Source: Sedimentitalea todarodis (lineage in GTDB: Bacteria; Pseudomonadota; Alphaproteobacteria; Rhodobacterales; Rhodobacteraceae). Taken from it: DNA of 64,000 nt. Every line of letters starts with the position of its first letter. The stretch's first letter is position 1. The position numbers and the translations under genes are program-made. This document shows, piece after piece, positions 23,611 through 32,357 of the stretch. The stretch is taken from positions 1-64,000 of the forward strand of contig NZ_JASMWN010000002.1 in NCBI RefSeq assembly GCF_032595355.1. Direction: 5' to 3'. Below the pieces are notes generated by a model that worked only from the letters and a program-made list of their open reading frames with translations, had not been told where the DNA came from and made no database searches.

Positions 23611-25344
23611 TCAGATCGGAAGGCCCACGACAAAGCGCGCGCCCAGCGGTGCGGAAGTGATGTCAGCCTCGGTCGGGCGGATGTTCTCGGCCCAGATCAC
23701 GCCGCCATGCGCTTCGACGATCTGTTTGGAAATCGCCAGCCCAAGGCCGGAGTTGTTGCCGAAATGCTCTTCCGGACGTTGAGAATAGAACCGTTTGAAT
23801 ACTTTGGAGAGGGAATCGTCGGGAATGCCCGGACCGGTATCCTCGACCACAACAAGCACACGGTTCTCGCGCTTGCGGGCCCAGACGCGGATCGCATCGC
23901 CATCTTCGCAAAAGGAAATCGCGTTGGTTATGAGATTGACGAATACCTGCGCCAACCGCGCCTCGAGCCCCTGAATGACGACCGGCTTGTCCGGCAGGTC
24001 GGTGATATAGTCGATGTTCTTGCTTTTTGCATCCTCGCCGAGAAACTGGTTCAGGTTCTCGATCATCTTGACGAGATCGAATGTCTCCTCGTCTTCCTTG
24101 ACCAGTTCCGCGTCAAGCCGCGAGGCGTTGGAAATATCGCTCACCAGCCGGTCAAGACGGCGCACATCATGCTCGATGACACCCATCAGCTTTTCCCGCT
24201 GATCCTCGCGATTGACCATGCGCAGCGTGCCGACCGCTGATTGCAGGCTGGCCAGTGGATTCTTGATTTCATGTGCCACATCGGCGGCGAACTGTTCATT
24301 GCCTTCGATACGATTGTAGAGCGCGCCGACCATCCCGCGCAGGGCACGCGACAGGCGTCCGATCTCGTCTGGTCGTCCGGTCAGATCTGGAATGCGTATT
24401 CGTCCCAACTGGCTGTTGCGGGCGTTCCGGTCGCGACCCAGCTCTGCGGCCTGCGCCAGGTCGGCCAGCGGATTGGCGATGGTGGAGGCCAGAACAAGGC
24501 TCAGCCCCACCGACACAAGAGTCGCGATGACGAACATCTGCAAGACCCGCTCCCGTTCGCCCCGCACCAGTGCGTCGATTTCGCCAGATGGGCTGGCCAT
24601 GCCGACGCTGCCAACCACGCTTTTGCCACGCATGATCGGGGTAACTGCGGAAATGACGGTTGCACCAAAGAGATCCTGCCCGGAATCTACACGTGTCTGA
24701 CCGTCTTCTGCTCCGGGGATCATTCCGCGCAACTGTGTCTCGACCGAACCGCGGACATCGTTCTGTTTGGCCGCAAACGGCCCGGAGACCATCGCCCACA
24801 GCGCGGTGAGGCCGTCACTGATATAGGTTCTGCCCGCCTCCTTGGGCGCAAGGGCGGTCAGCGCAGCACTCTGGTTGGTGCCTTCGGTCTGCCCGATGAG
24901 CATTTGCTCATTGTCAAACACGTAAACTTCGATCCCGTTGCGCAAGTTTAGGGCACTCAACATCGTGGCCACGCGCTCGCGTTCTGCCGCCAGCGATATC
25001 GGGCCAGTTTCCGGCAGCTGGGCCTCGAACACGTTGGCAACCAGCTCCGCGTCACCGACCAGTGCGCTGGCACGTTGCAACACCAGATTGTCGCGCGTCC
25101 CGTTGAGGTAGAGAATTCCGGCGACAAGAATGTTCAGAGCAATGAGATTGAACATCACGATCTTGCGGGTCAGCGGAGAGGTTCTCAGCGACAGGAAACC
25201 GCGCCCGGCGCGGCGGGCACGCAGACCCTCTTCGTCCACGCCATCCGGCGACACCCAATCATCACCGAGCACCACATCACCGCTGCGGCGTCTCTTGTTG
25301 GAGGAGTCTGTGTTGCGCACGAGCGTCCTTTCAGCGGGGCTCAT
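23611..25344 (-). CDS. chvG: Sensor histidine kinase ChvG (ExoS-type)
   Basis: The 577-residue protein has a first membrane segment at about residues 62-80 (IVMFNLIALNILVAGILYL), a periplasmic stimulus-sensing domain, a second membrane segment, a HAMP domain, an H box (DVAHEIKNPLASLQSAVG) and an ATPase domain with DTGPGIP and GLGLAISKQIVEAHGG. With ChvI it forms the acid/envelope-stress two-component system of alphaproteobacteria. It follows chvI by nine bases on the same strand. Confidence 0.93.
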   Translation of the reverse strand: MSPAERTLVRNTDSSNKRRRSGDVVLGDDWVSPDGVDEEGLRARRAGRGFLSLRTSPLTRKIVMFNLIALNILVAGILYLNGTRDNLVLQRASALVGDAELVANVFEAQLPETGPISLAAERERVATMLSALNLRNGIEVYVFDNEQMLIGQTEGTNQSAALTALAPKEAGRTYISDGLTALWAMVSGPFAAKQNDVRGSVETQLRGMIPGAEDGQTRVDSGQDLFGATVISAVTPIMRGKSVVGSVGMASPSGEIDALVRGERERVLQMFVIATLVSVGLSLVLASTIANPLADLAQAAELGRDRNARNSQLGRIRIPDLTGRPDEIGRLSRALRGMVGALYNRIEGNEQFAADVAHEIKNPLASLQSAVGTLRMVNREDQREKLMGVIEHDVRRLDRLVSDISNASRLDAELVKEDEETFDLVKMIENLNQFLGEDAKSKNIDYITDLPDKPVVIQGLEARLAQVFVNLITNAISFCEDGDAIRVWARKRENRVLVVVEDTGPGIPDDSLSKVFKRFYSQRPEEHFGNNSGLGLAISKQIVEAHGGVIWAENIRPTEADITSAPLGARFVVGLPI

Positions 25345-25353
25345 GAAAGGGGC

Positions 25354-26055
25354 TTACTCTTCGTTGTACCGGTAGCCGATCCCATAGAGCGTTTCGATCG
25401 CCGAGAACTCGCTGTCCGCCGTGCGCATCTTCTTGCGCAGACGCTTGATGTGGCTGTCGATGGTCCGATCATCAACATAGACCTGGTCATCATAGGCCAC
25501 ATCCATGAGTTGATCGCGGCTTTTGACAAAGCCGGGTCGCTGGGCGAGCGCCTGAAGCAGCAGGAACTCCGTCACCGTCAGTGACACGTCCTTGCCTTTC
25601 CAGCTGACCGAGTGGCGCAGCGGGTCCATCTTCAGCTCTCCGCGCTCAATGACCTTGGCCTCCGGACCGCTGCCGTCGGCATCGCGATCCACGGCCTCCT
25701 GCCGCCGCAGGAGCGACCGTATGCGTTCAACGAGAAGCCGTTGGGAAAAGGGCTTCTTCACGTAGTCGTCGGCACCCATGCGCAACCCAAGTACCTCGTC
25801 GATCTCATCATCCTTGGACGTGAGAAAAATCACAGGCATCTGGGTTTTCTGGCGAATCCGCTGCAACAGTTCCATCCCGTCCATGCGCGGCATCTTGATA
25901 TCCAGAACCGCAAGATCGGGCATCTTCTTGTTAAAGGCCTCGAGCGCCGCCAGACCATCGTTATAGGTTTCCACATCGAACCCTTCTGCCTCGAGCGTCA
26001 TCGAAACCGACGTCAAGATATTCCTGTCGTCATCTACCAATGCGATCTTTGACAT
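25354..26055 (-). CDS. chvI: Response regulator ChvI (OmpR family)
   Basis: The 233-residue protein has an N-terminal receiver (ALVDDDRN acidic pocket, VLDIKMPRMDGMEL with the phosphorylated aspartate, and the conserved Lys in YVKKPFS) and a C-terminal winged helix (TVTEFLLLQALAQRPG, DRTIDSHIKRLRKKM). The ATG at 26055 follows GAGGCTG; longer in-frame extensions run into the pckA promoter region. It controls envelope and acid-response genes. Confidence 0.94.
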   Translation of the reverse strand: MSKIALVDDDRNILTSVSMTLEAEGFDVETYNDGLAALEAFNKKMPDLAVLDIKMPRMDGMELLQRIRQKTQMPVIFLTSKDDEIDEVLGLRMGADDYVKKPFSQRLLVERIRSLLRRQEAVDRDADGSGPEAKVIERGELKMDPLRHSVSWKGKDVSLTVTEFLLLQALAQRPGFVKSRDQLMDVAYDDQVYVDDRTIDSHIKRLRKKMRTADSEFSAIETLYGIGYRYNEE

Positions 26056-26395
26056 AAGAACAGCCTCTCTTGTTGACCCACGCGCTACAGATTTAGCCAA
26101 GTCTTCGTGACTTTGGAAATCCGAATCAATCCCAAACCGAGAATCGGCGTGCTTCGAACAACCAATCCGGGCAGAAAGATGGTGGTAATGACTGAATTGT
26201 CGCACTTTTCTGATCAGTGGTTCCGCGATCCATGGTATGGTTGCGCTAAACATCGCCTTGGTGGCGCTAACTCGGGAAACCGGCCTGTTCACCGCATTGA
26301 GCCACGTGTAAAAGGCAGCGCATATGGTGCCCTGACGATGCGGCCGATTGAGCGGACATGGTCGATGCCGGCGCCGAAACAGGAGATACGACCTA
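26056..26395. promoter_or_regulatory. chvI-pckA divergent control region
   Basis: This 340-bp region separates two divergent genes and has no coding potential I trust. GCGCTAA occurs at 26243-26249 and 26264-26270, exactly 21 bp apart (two helical turns), so the two copies lie on the same DNA face. Such half-sites resemble operators of regulators of central carbon metabolism in this group. The pckA ribosome-binding site is AGGAGA near 26381. Confidence 0.45.
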
Positions 26396-27994
26396 ATGAC
26401 ATCTGGACGGGTAAACCCAAATTTTCGCCTAGAGGATCAGGGCATCGCGGGGGTTGAGAACGTACACTACAATCTCCTGGAGCCTGCGCTCATCGAGAAC
26501 GCCTTGCGTCTCGGCGAAGGCGCGTTGGGCCGGGGCGGATCATTCATGGTCGAAACCGGCAAATTCACCGGGCGCTCTCCAAAGGACAAGCATGTCGTCA
26601 TGTCCGACACCACCAGGGACACGATCTGGTGGGACAACAACGCAGCGATGGAGCCGGAAGCGTTCGATCGCCTCTATGACGACATGATCGAGCATATGAA
26701 GGGCCGCGAGTATTTTGTTCAGGACATGTATGCCGGGGCCGATCCGATCTATCGCGAGAACGTCCGCCTGGTAACCGAACTGGCCTGGCATGGCCTCTTC
26801 ATCCGCCACATGTTCCGCCGCCCCGATCGTGAAGATCTTGACAGCTTTGTCGCGGATTACACTGTCATCAACTGCCCCAGCTTCAAGGCCGATCCCGAGC
26901 GCCATGGCTGTCGCAGCGAAACCGTGATCGCCGTGAATTTCGATCGCAAGCTGATCCTGGTCGGCAGCACCGAATACGCGGGCGAAAACAAGAAATCGAT
27001 CTTCTCGATGCTGAACTACCTGCTGCCGGAAAAAGGCGTCATGCCGATGCATTGCTCGGCCAATCATGCGGTTGGAAATCCGGTCGACTCGGCGATCTTT
27101 TTCGGCCTGTCCGGCACCGGCAAGACCACCCTGTCTGCCGATCCGGACCGGATCCTGCTGGGAGATGACGAACATGGCTGGTCTGAACGTGGCATCTTCA
27201 ACTTCGAGGGTGGCTGCTATGCCAAGACCATCAACCTGAGCCCCGAGGCAGAGCCCGAGATCTACGCGACGACATCCAAATTCGGGACGGTCATCGAAAA
27301 TATGGTCTATGACGCGGATACGCGGAAACTGGACTTCAAGGATGACAGCCTGACCGCCAACATGCGCTGCGCCTATCCGCTGGACTACATCTCGAACGCA
27401 TCGGCTACGGCGATTGCCGGTCATCCCAAGAATATCATCATGCTGACCTGCGATGCCTTTGGTGTGTTGCCTCCGATCGCCCGGCTGACCCCGGCGCAGG
27501 CGATGTATCATTTCCTCTCCGGGTTCACCTCCAAAATGGCCGGAACCGAGCGCGGTATCACCGAAGCACAGCCGACGTTCTCGACCTGCTTTGGCGCACC
27601 GTTCATGCCGCGCCGGCCCGAAGTCTATGGCAACCTGCTGCGGGACAAGATCGCCCAGCATGGCGCGACCTGTTGGTTGGTGAACACCGGCTGGACCGGC
27701 GGCGCCTATGGAGTCGGAAGCCGGATGCCGATCAAGGCGACCCGTGCGCTGCTCACCGCCGCGCTGGATGGTTCACTGAGCGATGTGGAATTCCGCAAGG
27801 ATCCCAACTTTGGCTTTGAGGTTCCCGTCGATGTGCCCGGCGTGCCCGACGTCCTTCTGGACCCGCGCCGCACATGGAACGACACGGCAGGTTATGACAA
27901 GCAAGCGGCCAAACTGGTCACAATGTTCTCGGACAACTTCGAGCAATACCTGCCGTTTATCGACGAAGACGTGAAGGCCGCTGCAATCGGTTGA
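26396..27994 (+). CDS. pckA: Phosphoenolpyruvate carboxykinase (ATP)
   Basis: The 532-residue enzyme converts oxaloacetate to phosphoenolpyruvate with ATP, the first step of gluconeogenesis. It contains GKFTGRSPKDKHVV, MHCSANHAVG (Mn2+ ligands), the kinase P-loop GLSGTGKTTLSADP, and the adjacent LLGDDEHGW. The length is typical. The ATG at 26396 is followed by the conserved N-terminal start of alphaproteobacterial PckA. Its position opposite chvI is a conserved alphaproteobacterial arrangement. A terminator follows after 26 bp. Confidence 0.96.
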   Translation: MTSGRVNPNFRLEDQGIAGVENVHYNLLEPALIENALRLGEGALGRGGSFMVETGKFTGRSPKDKHVVMSDTTRDTIWWDNNAAMEPEAFDRLYDDMIEHMKGREYFVQDMYAGADPIYRENVRLVTELAWHGLFIRHMFRRPDREDLDSFVADYTVINCPSFKADPERHGCRSETVIAVNFDRKLILVGSTEYAGENKKSIFSMLNYLLPEKGVMPMHCSANHAVGNPVDSAIFFGLSGTGKTTLSADPDRILLGDDEHGWSERGIFNFEGGCYAKTINLSPEAEPEIYATTSKFGTVIENMVYDADTRKLDFKDDSLTANMRCAYPLDYISNASATAIAGHPKNIIMLTCDAFGVLPPIARLTPAQAMYHFLSGFTSKMAGTERGITEAQPTFSTCFGAPFMPRRPEVYGNLLRDKIAQHGATCWLVNTGWTGGAYGVGSRMPIKATRALLTAALDGSLSDVEFRKDPNFGFEVPVDVPGVPDVLLDPRRTWNDTAGYDKQAAKLVTMFSDNFEQYLPFIDEDVKAAAIG

Positions 27995-28020
27995 AACTTG
28001 TATATCTTGAGACTCAAATC

Positions 28021-28047
28021 GCCCCGAGTTTCGGGGGGATTTTTTTT
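28021..28047 (+). terminator. Rho-independent terminator of pckA
   Basis: CCCCGA (28022-28027) pairs with TCGGGG (28031-28036) and is followed, after GGA, by eight T residues. It lies just after the pckA stop codon. Confidence 0.85.
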
Positions 28048-28173
28048 GAGGAATGTCCGCAGGCTGTATTGATCCGCGATGCAGGACAAGGCGGTCATAG
28101 GGTTGTGTCAATGACGCCAACCGTTCAGTGTCTCAGCCCTATTGTTCTTCTCTAATGGGCAGAGGTACCATCC

Positions 28174-28608
28174 ATGCAAATCGTCACACATTCATGGCTC
28201 TTTTGGGCTATGCTCGCGGCAGTCTTTGCGGCATTGACGGCAGTTTTTGCCAAGGTGGGGGTGGCAGAGATCAACTCGAACTTCGCGACCTTTCTTCGCA
28301 CTATGGTCGTTGTAGTTGCATTGGGTTTGCTGGTCTCGGCTACCGGGGAAACGCAACCACTCTCAACGATTTCGATCAAGACGAGCTTGTTTCTGGTTCT
28401 GTCTGGCTTGGCGACCGGTGCTTCCTGGCTGTGCTATTTCCGGGCACTCCAACTCGGGAAAGTCTCGCAGGTGGCACCAATAGACAAGCTTAGCGTCGTC
28501 ATTGTGGCTCTGATCGCTGCGATGTTTCTTGGCGAGAAGATGTCGATGACCGGCTGGAGCGGTGTGGGTTTGATCGGCATCGGCGCATTTCTCGTCGCAG
28601 TGGCTTAA
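28174..28608 (+). CDS. Short EamA/DMT-family membrane protein
   Basis: The 144-residue protein has four or five hydrophobic helices forming one EamA repeat; usual EamA transporters have two. LCYFRALQLGKVSQVAPIDKLSVVIVALIAAMFLGE is the conserved region (residues 88-123). Single-repeat members exist and probably dimerise. A substrate cannot be assigned. Its TAA stop is the first three bases of the 103-bp palindromic repeat. Confidence 0.8.
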   Translation: MQIVTHSWLFWAMLAAVFAALTAVFAKVGVAEINSNFATFLRTMVVVVALGLLVSATGETQPLSTISIKTSLFLVLSGLATGASWLCYFRALQLGKVSQVAPIDKLSVVIVALIAAMFLGEKMSMTGWSGVGLIGIGAFLVAVA

Positions 28609-28708
28609 AGCGTTCCGCGTTAAGCCTGAATCACCTAACGCTGCCTGAAATCATAGATTTCAACGCGTTAGGTGACACCAGATGATCCAAATTAAACGCG
28701 AAACGTTC
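28606..28708 (+). repeat. 103-bp palindromic repeat, copy 1
   Basis: The element starts at the stop codon of the EamA gene and matches copy 2 (55413-55515) at 92 of 103 positions by my count with no gaps. It forms nested inverted repeats: an outer pair related to AGCGTTTCGCGT and ACGCGAAACGCT, an inner pair CACCTAACGC/GCGTTAGGTG, and a tip GAAATC/GATTTC. It looks like a small non-autonomous mobile or REP-like element. Confidence 0.8.
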
Positions 28709-28817
28709 TAGATCAGTTTTTTGGGAAATCGGGGCTCAAAACAGCTCAACGCAGTAGCCGGACACGCCGACTTTTTCCAATCCAGCGGCCGTCGTGCCGC
28801 GTCTCTGCGCTCGCGAA

Positions 28818-29585
28818 CTACCCCATCAGCCCGCGTCGCACGAGGTTCAGCCCGGCGACCAGCAACACCACCAGCGTCACCTTGCGGAACGTTCGCTGGT
28901 CGATCCGATCCTGCAGCCGCCCGCCCGCCCACATGCCAAGCATGGCCGGCACGACAAGCGCGACAGACAACGGCAAAGTCGTCGCCCGCAATACGCCCGA
29001 GCTGACATGCGCACCAAGGAGCGCCAGCGCGCCCAGCCCATAGATCACGCCCTGCACGCGCATCTGTTCCGCCTTGGGCGTGTTCAGCGCCGTCAGATAG
29101 GCCACCGTCGGCGGCCCCCAGATGCCGGACAGCCCGCCGATGAAGCCTGCGACGGCTCCGATCAGCGCCTCCACCCATTTGTTGGGTTCGCGCAGGGTAA
29201 ATCCGAGCCCCGCAAGTTGCGCAAGCGAGAAGAACGAGACCGGTATGCCGATCATCATGAAGAACGTTGCGTCCGACACGCTGCGCAGGAGTTGGGCACT
29301 GCTGACCAGAAAGACGAACCCGACGATCAGGAACACACCAAATCGCCGGACCGAGGCAAGCGCCGCGCGCGGTCCATGCCCAAGCGCCTGAACGCAGTTG
29401 GCAGTCACCGTCGGCAGAATCAGCCCGGCCAGCACCAGTTCCGGGGCAAGGAACATCCCCAGTCCTGAAACGATGATCATAGGCAGGGCAAACCCGACCA
29501 TGCCTTTAACAAGTCCCGCAACCGCCGTAATTGCAAATGCAAGAAGAAAGGCACTGGGACTCAGCAGGGCAAAAAGTGATTCCAT
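28818..29585 (-). CDS. TauE/SafE-family sulfite/anion exporter-like permease
   Basis: The 255-residue protein has seven to eight hydrophobic helices and typical family motifs: VKGMVGFALPMIIVSGL near the N-terminus and GGLSGIWGPPTVAYL in the second half. Family members export sulfite, sulfoacetate or related organosulfur anions. The ATG at 29585 gives the normal start; open sequence upstream on this strand overlaps the divergent dehydrogenase gene and is not coding. The substrate is not evident. Confidence 0.82.
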   Translation of the reverse strand: MESLFALLSPSAFLLAFAITAVAGLVKGMVGFALPMIIVSGLGMFLAPELVLAGLILPTVTANCVQALGHGPRAALASVRRFGVFLIVGFVFLVSSAQLLRSVSDATFFMMIGIPVSFFSLAQLAGLGFTLREPNKWVEALIGAVAGFIGGLSGIWGPPTVAYLTALNTPKAEQMRVQGVIYGLGALALLGAHVSSGVLRATTLPLSVALVVPAMLGMWAGGRLQDRIDQRTFRKVTLVVLLVAGLNLVRRGLMG

Positions 29586-29729
29586 GCCTGTTATTACCAC
29601 CACAGTCGCGTGCTGCACCGCCAAAATGACGCGCAACTTTCGAACATAGGGCGCGGCATCAACGTATTTTTGTTGCGCTGCAACTGCGAAATGATTAGGA
29701 CCGGGCGGAACGAAAAGGAAGAGTGTCTC

Positions 29730-31430
29730 ATGGCCCACGACGGACAGGATCAGACGATGACAAATCAAGAGAACGGGGCGGTGATTCTGCCCGATCTGCT
29801 GAAACTCACCGCCGCCGCCCTGCCTGCGGTTCAGAGCTATCTTGACAAGGCGCGCGACAGTGTCCGCACCCGGGTTGTCGAGGGTGACCGCGTATCGGGC
29901 GCATTGATCGAGGCCAACCAGACAGCGGCGCACGGGCTGGCGTGGCTGGCGACCTACGCGCAGAGCCTGCAACAGATGCAGGCTTGGGCCGACCGGTTGC
30001 AGGCAGACGGCAAGTTTGGCGAGATCGAGCAACTGATCCACCAGATCGCCTTTGGCGAGTACCTGCACCAGATTGCGGGCGGCATCCCGATGAACCAGGG
30101 CGAAATCCTGAGATTGCAGGAGCTTGGCCTGAGTTGGGACGCCCTGTCGGGATTTCACTGCGCCGAGGTGCAAACCCTGATGGCCAGCGGAAACACACAG
30201 GCGGTGCGCACCCGTCTTGTCGACCTGATGCAGGAACAATCCGCCAATTTCATGTTTGGTGCATCCGGACTCGACGACGAATTGGAAATGATCCGCGAAC
30301 AATTCCGCCGCTATGCCATGGACAAGGTCGAACCCCATGCGCACGAGTGGCACCTGAAGGATGAATTGATCCCGATCGAGATCATTGATGACCTCGCCGA
30401 AATGGGCGTATTCGGCCTGACCATTCCCGAGGAGCATGGCGGGTTCGGCCTCTCGAAGGCGTCGATGTGCGTGGTGTCCGAAGAGTTGTCACGCGGCTAC
30501 ATCGGTGTTGGCAGCCTTGGCACCCGCAGCGAAATCGCGGCCGAATTGATCATCGCGGGCGGCACGGACGAGCAAAAGGCCAAATGGTTGCCCAAGATTG
30601 CCAGCGCAGAGATCCTGCCCACCGCTGTGTTTACCGAACCCAATACCGGGTCCGATCTCGGCAGTCTGCGCGCCCGCGCAGTGAAGGACGAAAACGGCAA
30701 TTACAAGGTCACAGGCAACAAGACGTGGATCACCCATGCCGCACGTACGCATGTCATGACCCTGCTGGCACGAACCAATCCTGACAGCACCGATCACCGG
30801 GGGCTGTCGATGTTTCTGGCCGAAAAGACGCCGGGCACCGACAGCGAGCCATTCCCGACACCGGGCATGACAGGTGGCGAGATCGAGGTGCTTGGGTATC
30901 GCGGCATGAAGGAGTACGAACTGGCGTTTGACGGGTTTGAGGTCAAGGGCGAGAACCTGCTTGGCGGCGAAGAGGGAAAGGGTTTCAAGCAACTGATGCA
31001 AACCTTCGAATCCGCCCGTATCCAGACGGCCGCCCGCGCCATCGGCGTGGCGCAATGCGCGCTGGATATTGCCATGCAATATGCTCAGGAGCGCAAGCAG
31101 TTCGGAAAATCGCTGATCGACTTCCCACGCGTTTCCGGCAAGCTGGCGATGATGGCGGTCGAGATCATGATTGCACGCCAGTTGACCTATTTCTCGGCTT
31201 GGGAAAAGGACAACGGGCACCGCTGTGATCTGGAGGCCGGAATGGCAAAGCTGCTTGGCGCGCGGGTGGCCTGGGCAGCAGCAGACAATGGCTTGCAAAT
31301 TCATGGCGGCAATGGATTTGCGCTGGAGTACAAGATTTCCCGTGTGCTGTGTGATGCCCGCATTCTGAACATCTTTGAAGGTGCCGCAGAAATTCAGGCA
31401 CAGGTGATTGCCCGGCGCCTTCTGAGCTGA
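29730..31430 (+). CDS. mcd: Acyl-CoA dehydrogenase, probable (2S)-methylsuccinyl-CoA dehydrogenase
   Basis: The 566-residue protein is longer than normal acyl-CoA dehydrogenases because of a helical N-terminal extension of about 170 residues, the feature that marks methylsuccinyl-CoA dehydrogenase of the ethylmalonyl-CoA pathway. The core contains GLTIPEEHGGFG, FTEPNTGSDLG, KTWITHAARTHV and, near the C-terminus, GGNGFALEYKISRVLCDARILNIFEG. The reaction is oxidation of methylsuccinyl-CoA to mesaconyl-CoA with FAD, used in acetyl-CoA assimilation. The ATG at 29730 follows AAGGAAG. The general family is certain; the specific substrate rests on length and my memory of the family. Confidence 0.78.
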   Translation: MAHDGQDQTMTNQENGAVILPDLLKLTAAALPAVQSYLDKARDSVRTRVVEGDRVSGALIEANQTAAHGLAWLATYAQSLQQMQAWADRLQADGKFGEIEQLIHQIAFGEYLHQIAGGIPMNQGEILRLQELGLSWDALSGFHCAEVQTLMASGNTQAVRTRLVDLMQEQSANFMFGASGLDDELEMIREQFRRYAMDKVEPHAHEWHLKDELIPIEIIDDLAEMGVFGLTIPEEHGGFGLSKASMCVVSEELSRGYIGVGSLGTRSEIAAELIIAGGTDEQKAKWLPKIASAEILPTAVFTEPNTGSDLGSLRARAVKDENGNYKVTGNKTWITHAARTHVMTLLARTNPDSTDHRGLSMFLAEKTPGTDSEPFPTPGMTGGEIEVLGYRGMKEYELAFDGFEVKGENLLGGEEGKGFKQLMQTFESARIQTAARAIGVAQCALDIAMQYAQERKQFGKSLIDFPRVSGKLAMMAVEIMIARQLTYFSAWEKDNGHRCDLEAGMAKLLGARVAWAAADNGLQIHGGNGFALEYKISRVLCDARILNIFEGAAEIQAQVIARRLLS

Positions 31431-31654
31431 TCCGAGAGGCACACGCCAAGATTTGGTGCGGCAAGGCCATTTGGGCTTTGCAACGTCAATCGATCCCCAA
31501 AGGTCGCTCCTGGTCGCGACAAGTACCGGAGAAACCCATCCCAAAGGATAGGTTCCTACCCTATCGCGCTTGCAACCTATACGTGGGTTACGGTGTGTTC
31601 ACTCCCGCAATACTGTATTCACTTTCTGATATGTTGATGGGAGACTACCGGGGA

Positions 31655-31870
31655 ATGGAACACTCACAGGATTTGGGTTGGATCGTGGACGCACTGATTG
31701 ACCTGAACATCTATTGCGAACGCGAAGGGCTTGCCGGCATCTCTGATCATCTCATTCAAGCCATCGAATCCATCGCTCCGACCGTTCGTAATTTGCCGAT
31801 TACCAGTCTTCATCCGAAAATTGCTCCGGAACATCTCAAGGTTCTCGCCGTGCTCGAACAACGCGGATAA
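31655..31870 (+). CDS. Small hypothetical protein
   Basis: The 71-residue frame (MEHSQDLGWIVDAL to the C-terminal LAVLEQRG) is amphipathic and helical with no signal peptide. I chose the ATG at 31655 since GGGAG lies 14 bases upstream; ATGs at 31637 and 31631 are alternatives. I recognise no named family, but short helical proteins of this type are common in Rhodobacterales. Confidence 0.5.
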   Translation: MEHSQDLGWIVDALIDLNIYCEREGLAGISDHLIQAIESIAPTVRNLPITSLHPKIAPEHLKVLAVLEQRG

Positions 31871-31923
31871 GCTGACTCTTCGCTTGCAACGTGTAGGGCA
31901 AGGTGCCAATCCCGTGAGGACAC

Positions 31924-32316
31924 ATGCACCGAGCCTGTTTGATCATCGTGGCGCTGAGCCTGACACACTGCACCCGCGACGAAACGGTCGCTGCCTATGG
32001 CGGCGCGGACCGCGTCTGGATACTTGCGGAGCTCGGCAATCAGCGCGTTGGAACCCCGATCACCCTTACCTTTCCCGGTTTGGGCAGGATTGCCGGACAG
32101 GGTCCCTGCAACACCTACACCGCCAAAATGCTGGCGCCCTACCCCTGGTTTGAAACCGCGAATATTGTCCGAACTCGAACAAACTGCGCTGACCTGGCAT
32201 TTGAAGATCAATATGTCGAAGCGTTGGCTGGCATGACCCAATCCGAAGTGAGCGGTTCAACGCTTGTGCTTCGAAACGATGCAGGGCGGGAAATGGTGTT
32301 TGTTGCGCGCGATTAG
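31924..32316 (+). CDS. META-domain lipoprotein (HslJ-like)
   Basis: The 130-residue protein begins with a short hydrophobic signal and a lipobox-like cysteine (LSLTHC, Cys16). The rest is one META domain: WILAELGNQRV, then GQGPCNTYTAKM (the conserved CN motif) and a C-terminal LVLRNDAGREMVFV. META proteins sit in the outer membrane or periplasm; HslJ is linked to heat and novobiocin resistance, but function is otherwise open. Confidence 0.75.
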   Translation: MHRACLIIVALSLTHCTRDETVAAYGGADRVWILAELGNQRVGTPITLTFPGLGRIAGQGPCNTYTAKMLAPYPWFETANIVRTRTNCADLAFEDQYVEALAGMTQSEVSGSTLVLRNDAGREMVFVARD

Positions 32317-32357
32317 TGCATTCGACACAGCATTGGCACATCCGAACATCTTGCGCC

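Noticed and set aside
28818..30437. Long upstream extension of the TauE/SafE gene
   Set aside because: The upstream half is antisense to the acyl-CoA dehydrogenase; the family start is at the ATG at 29585.
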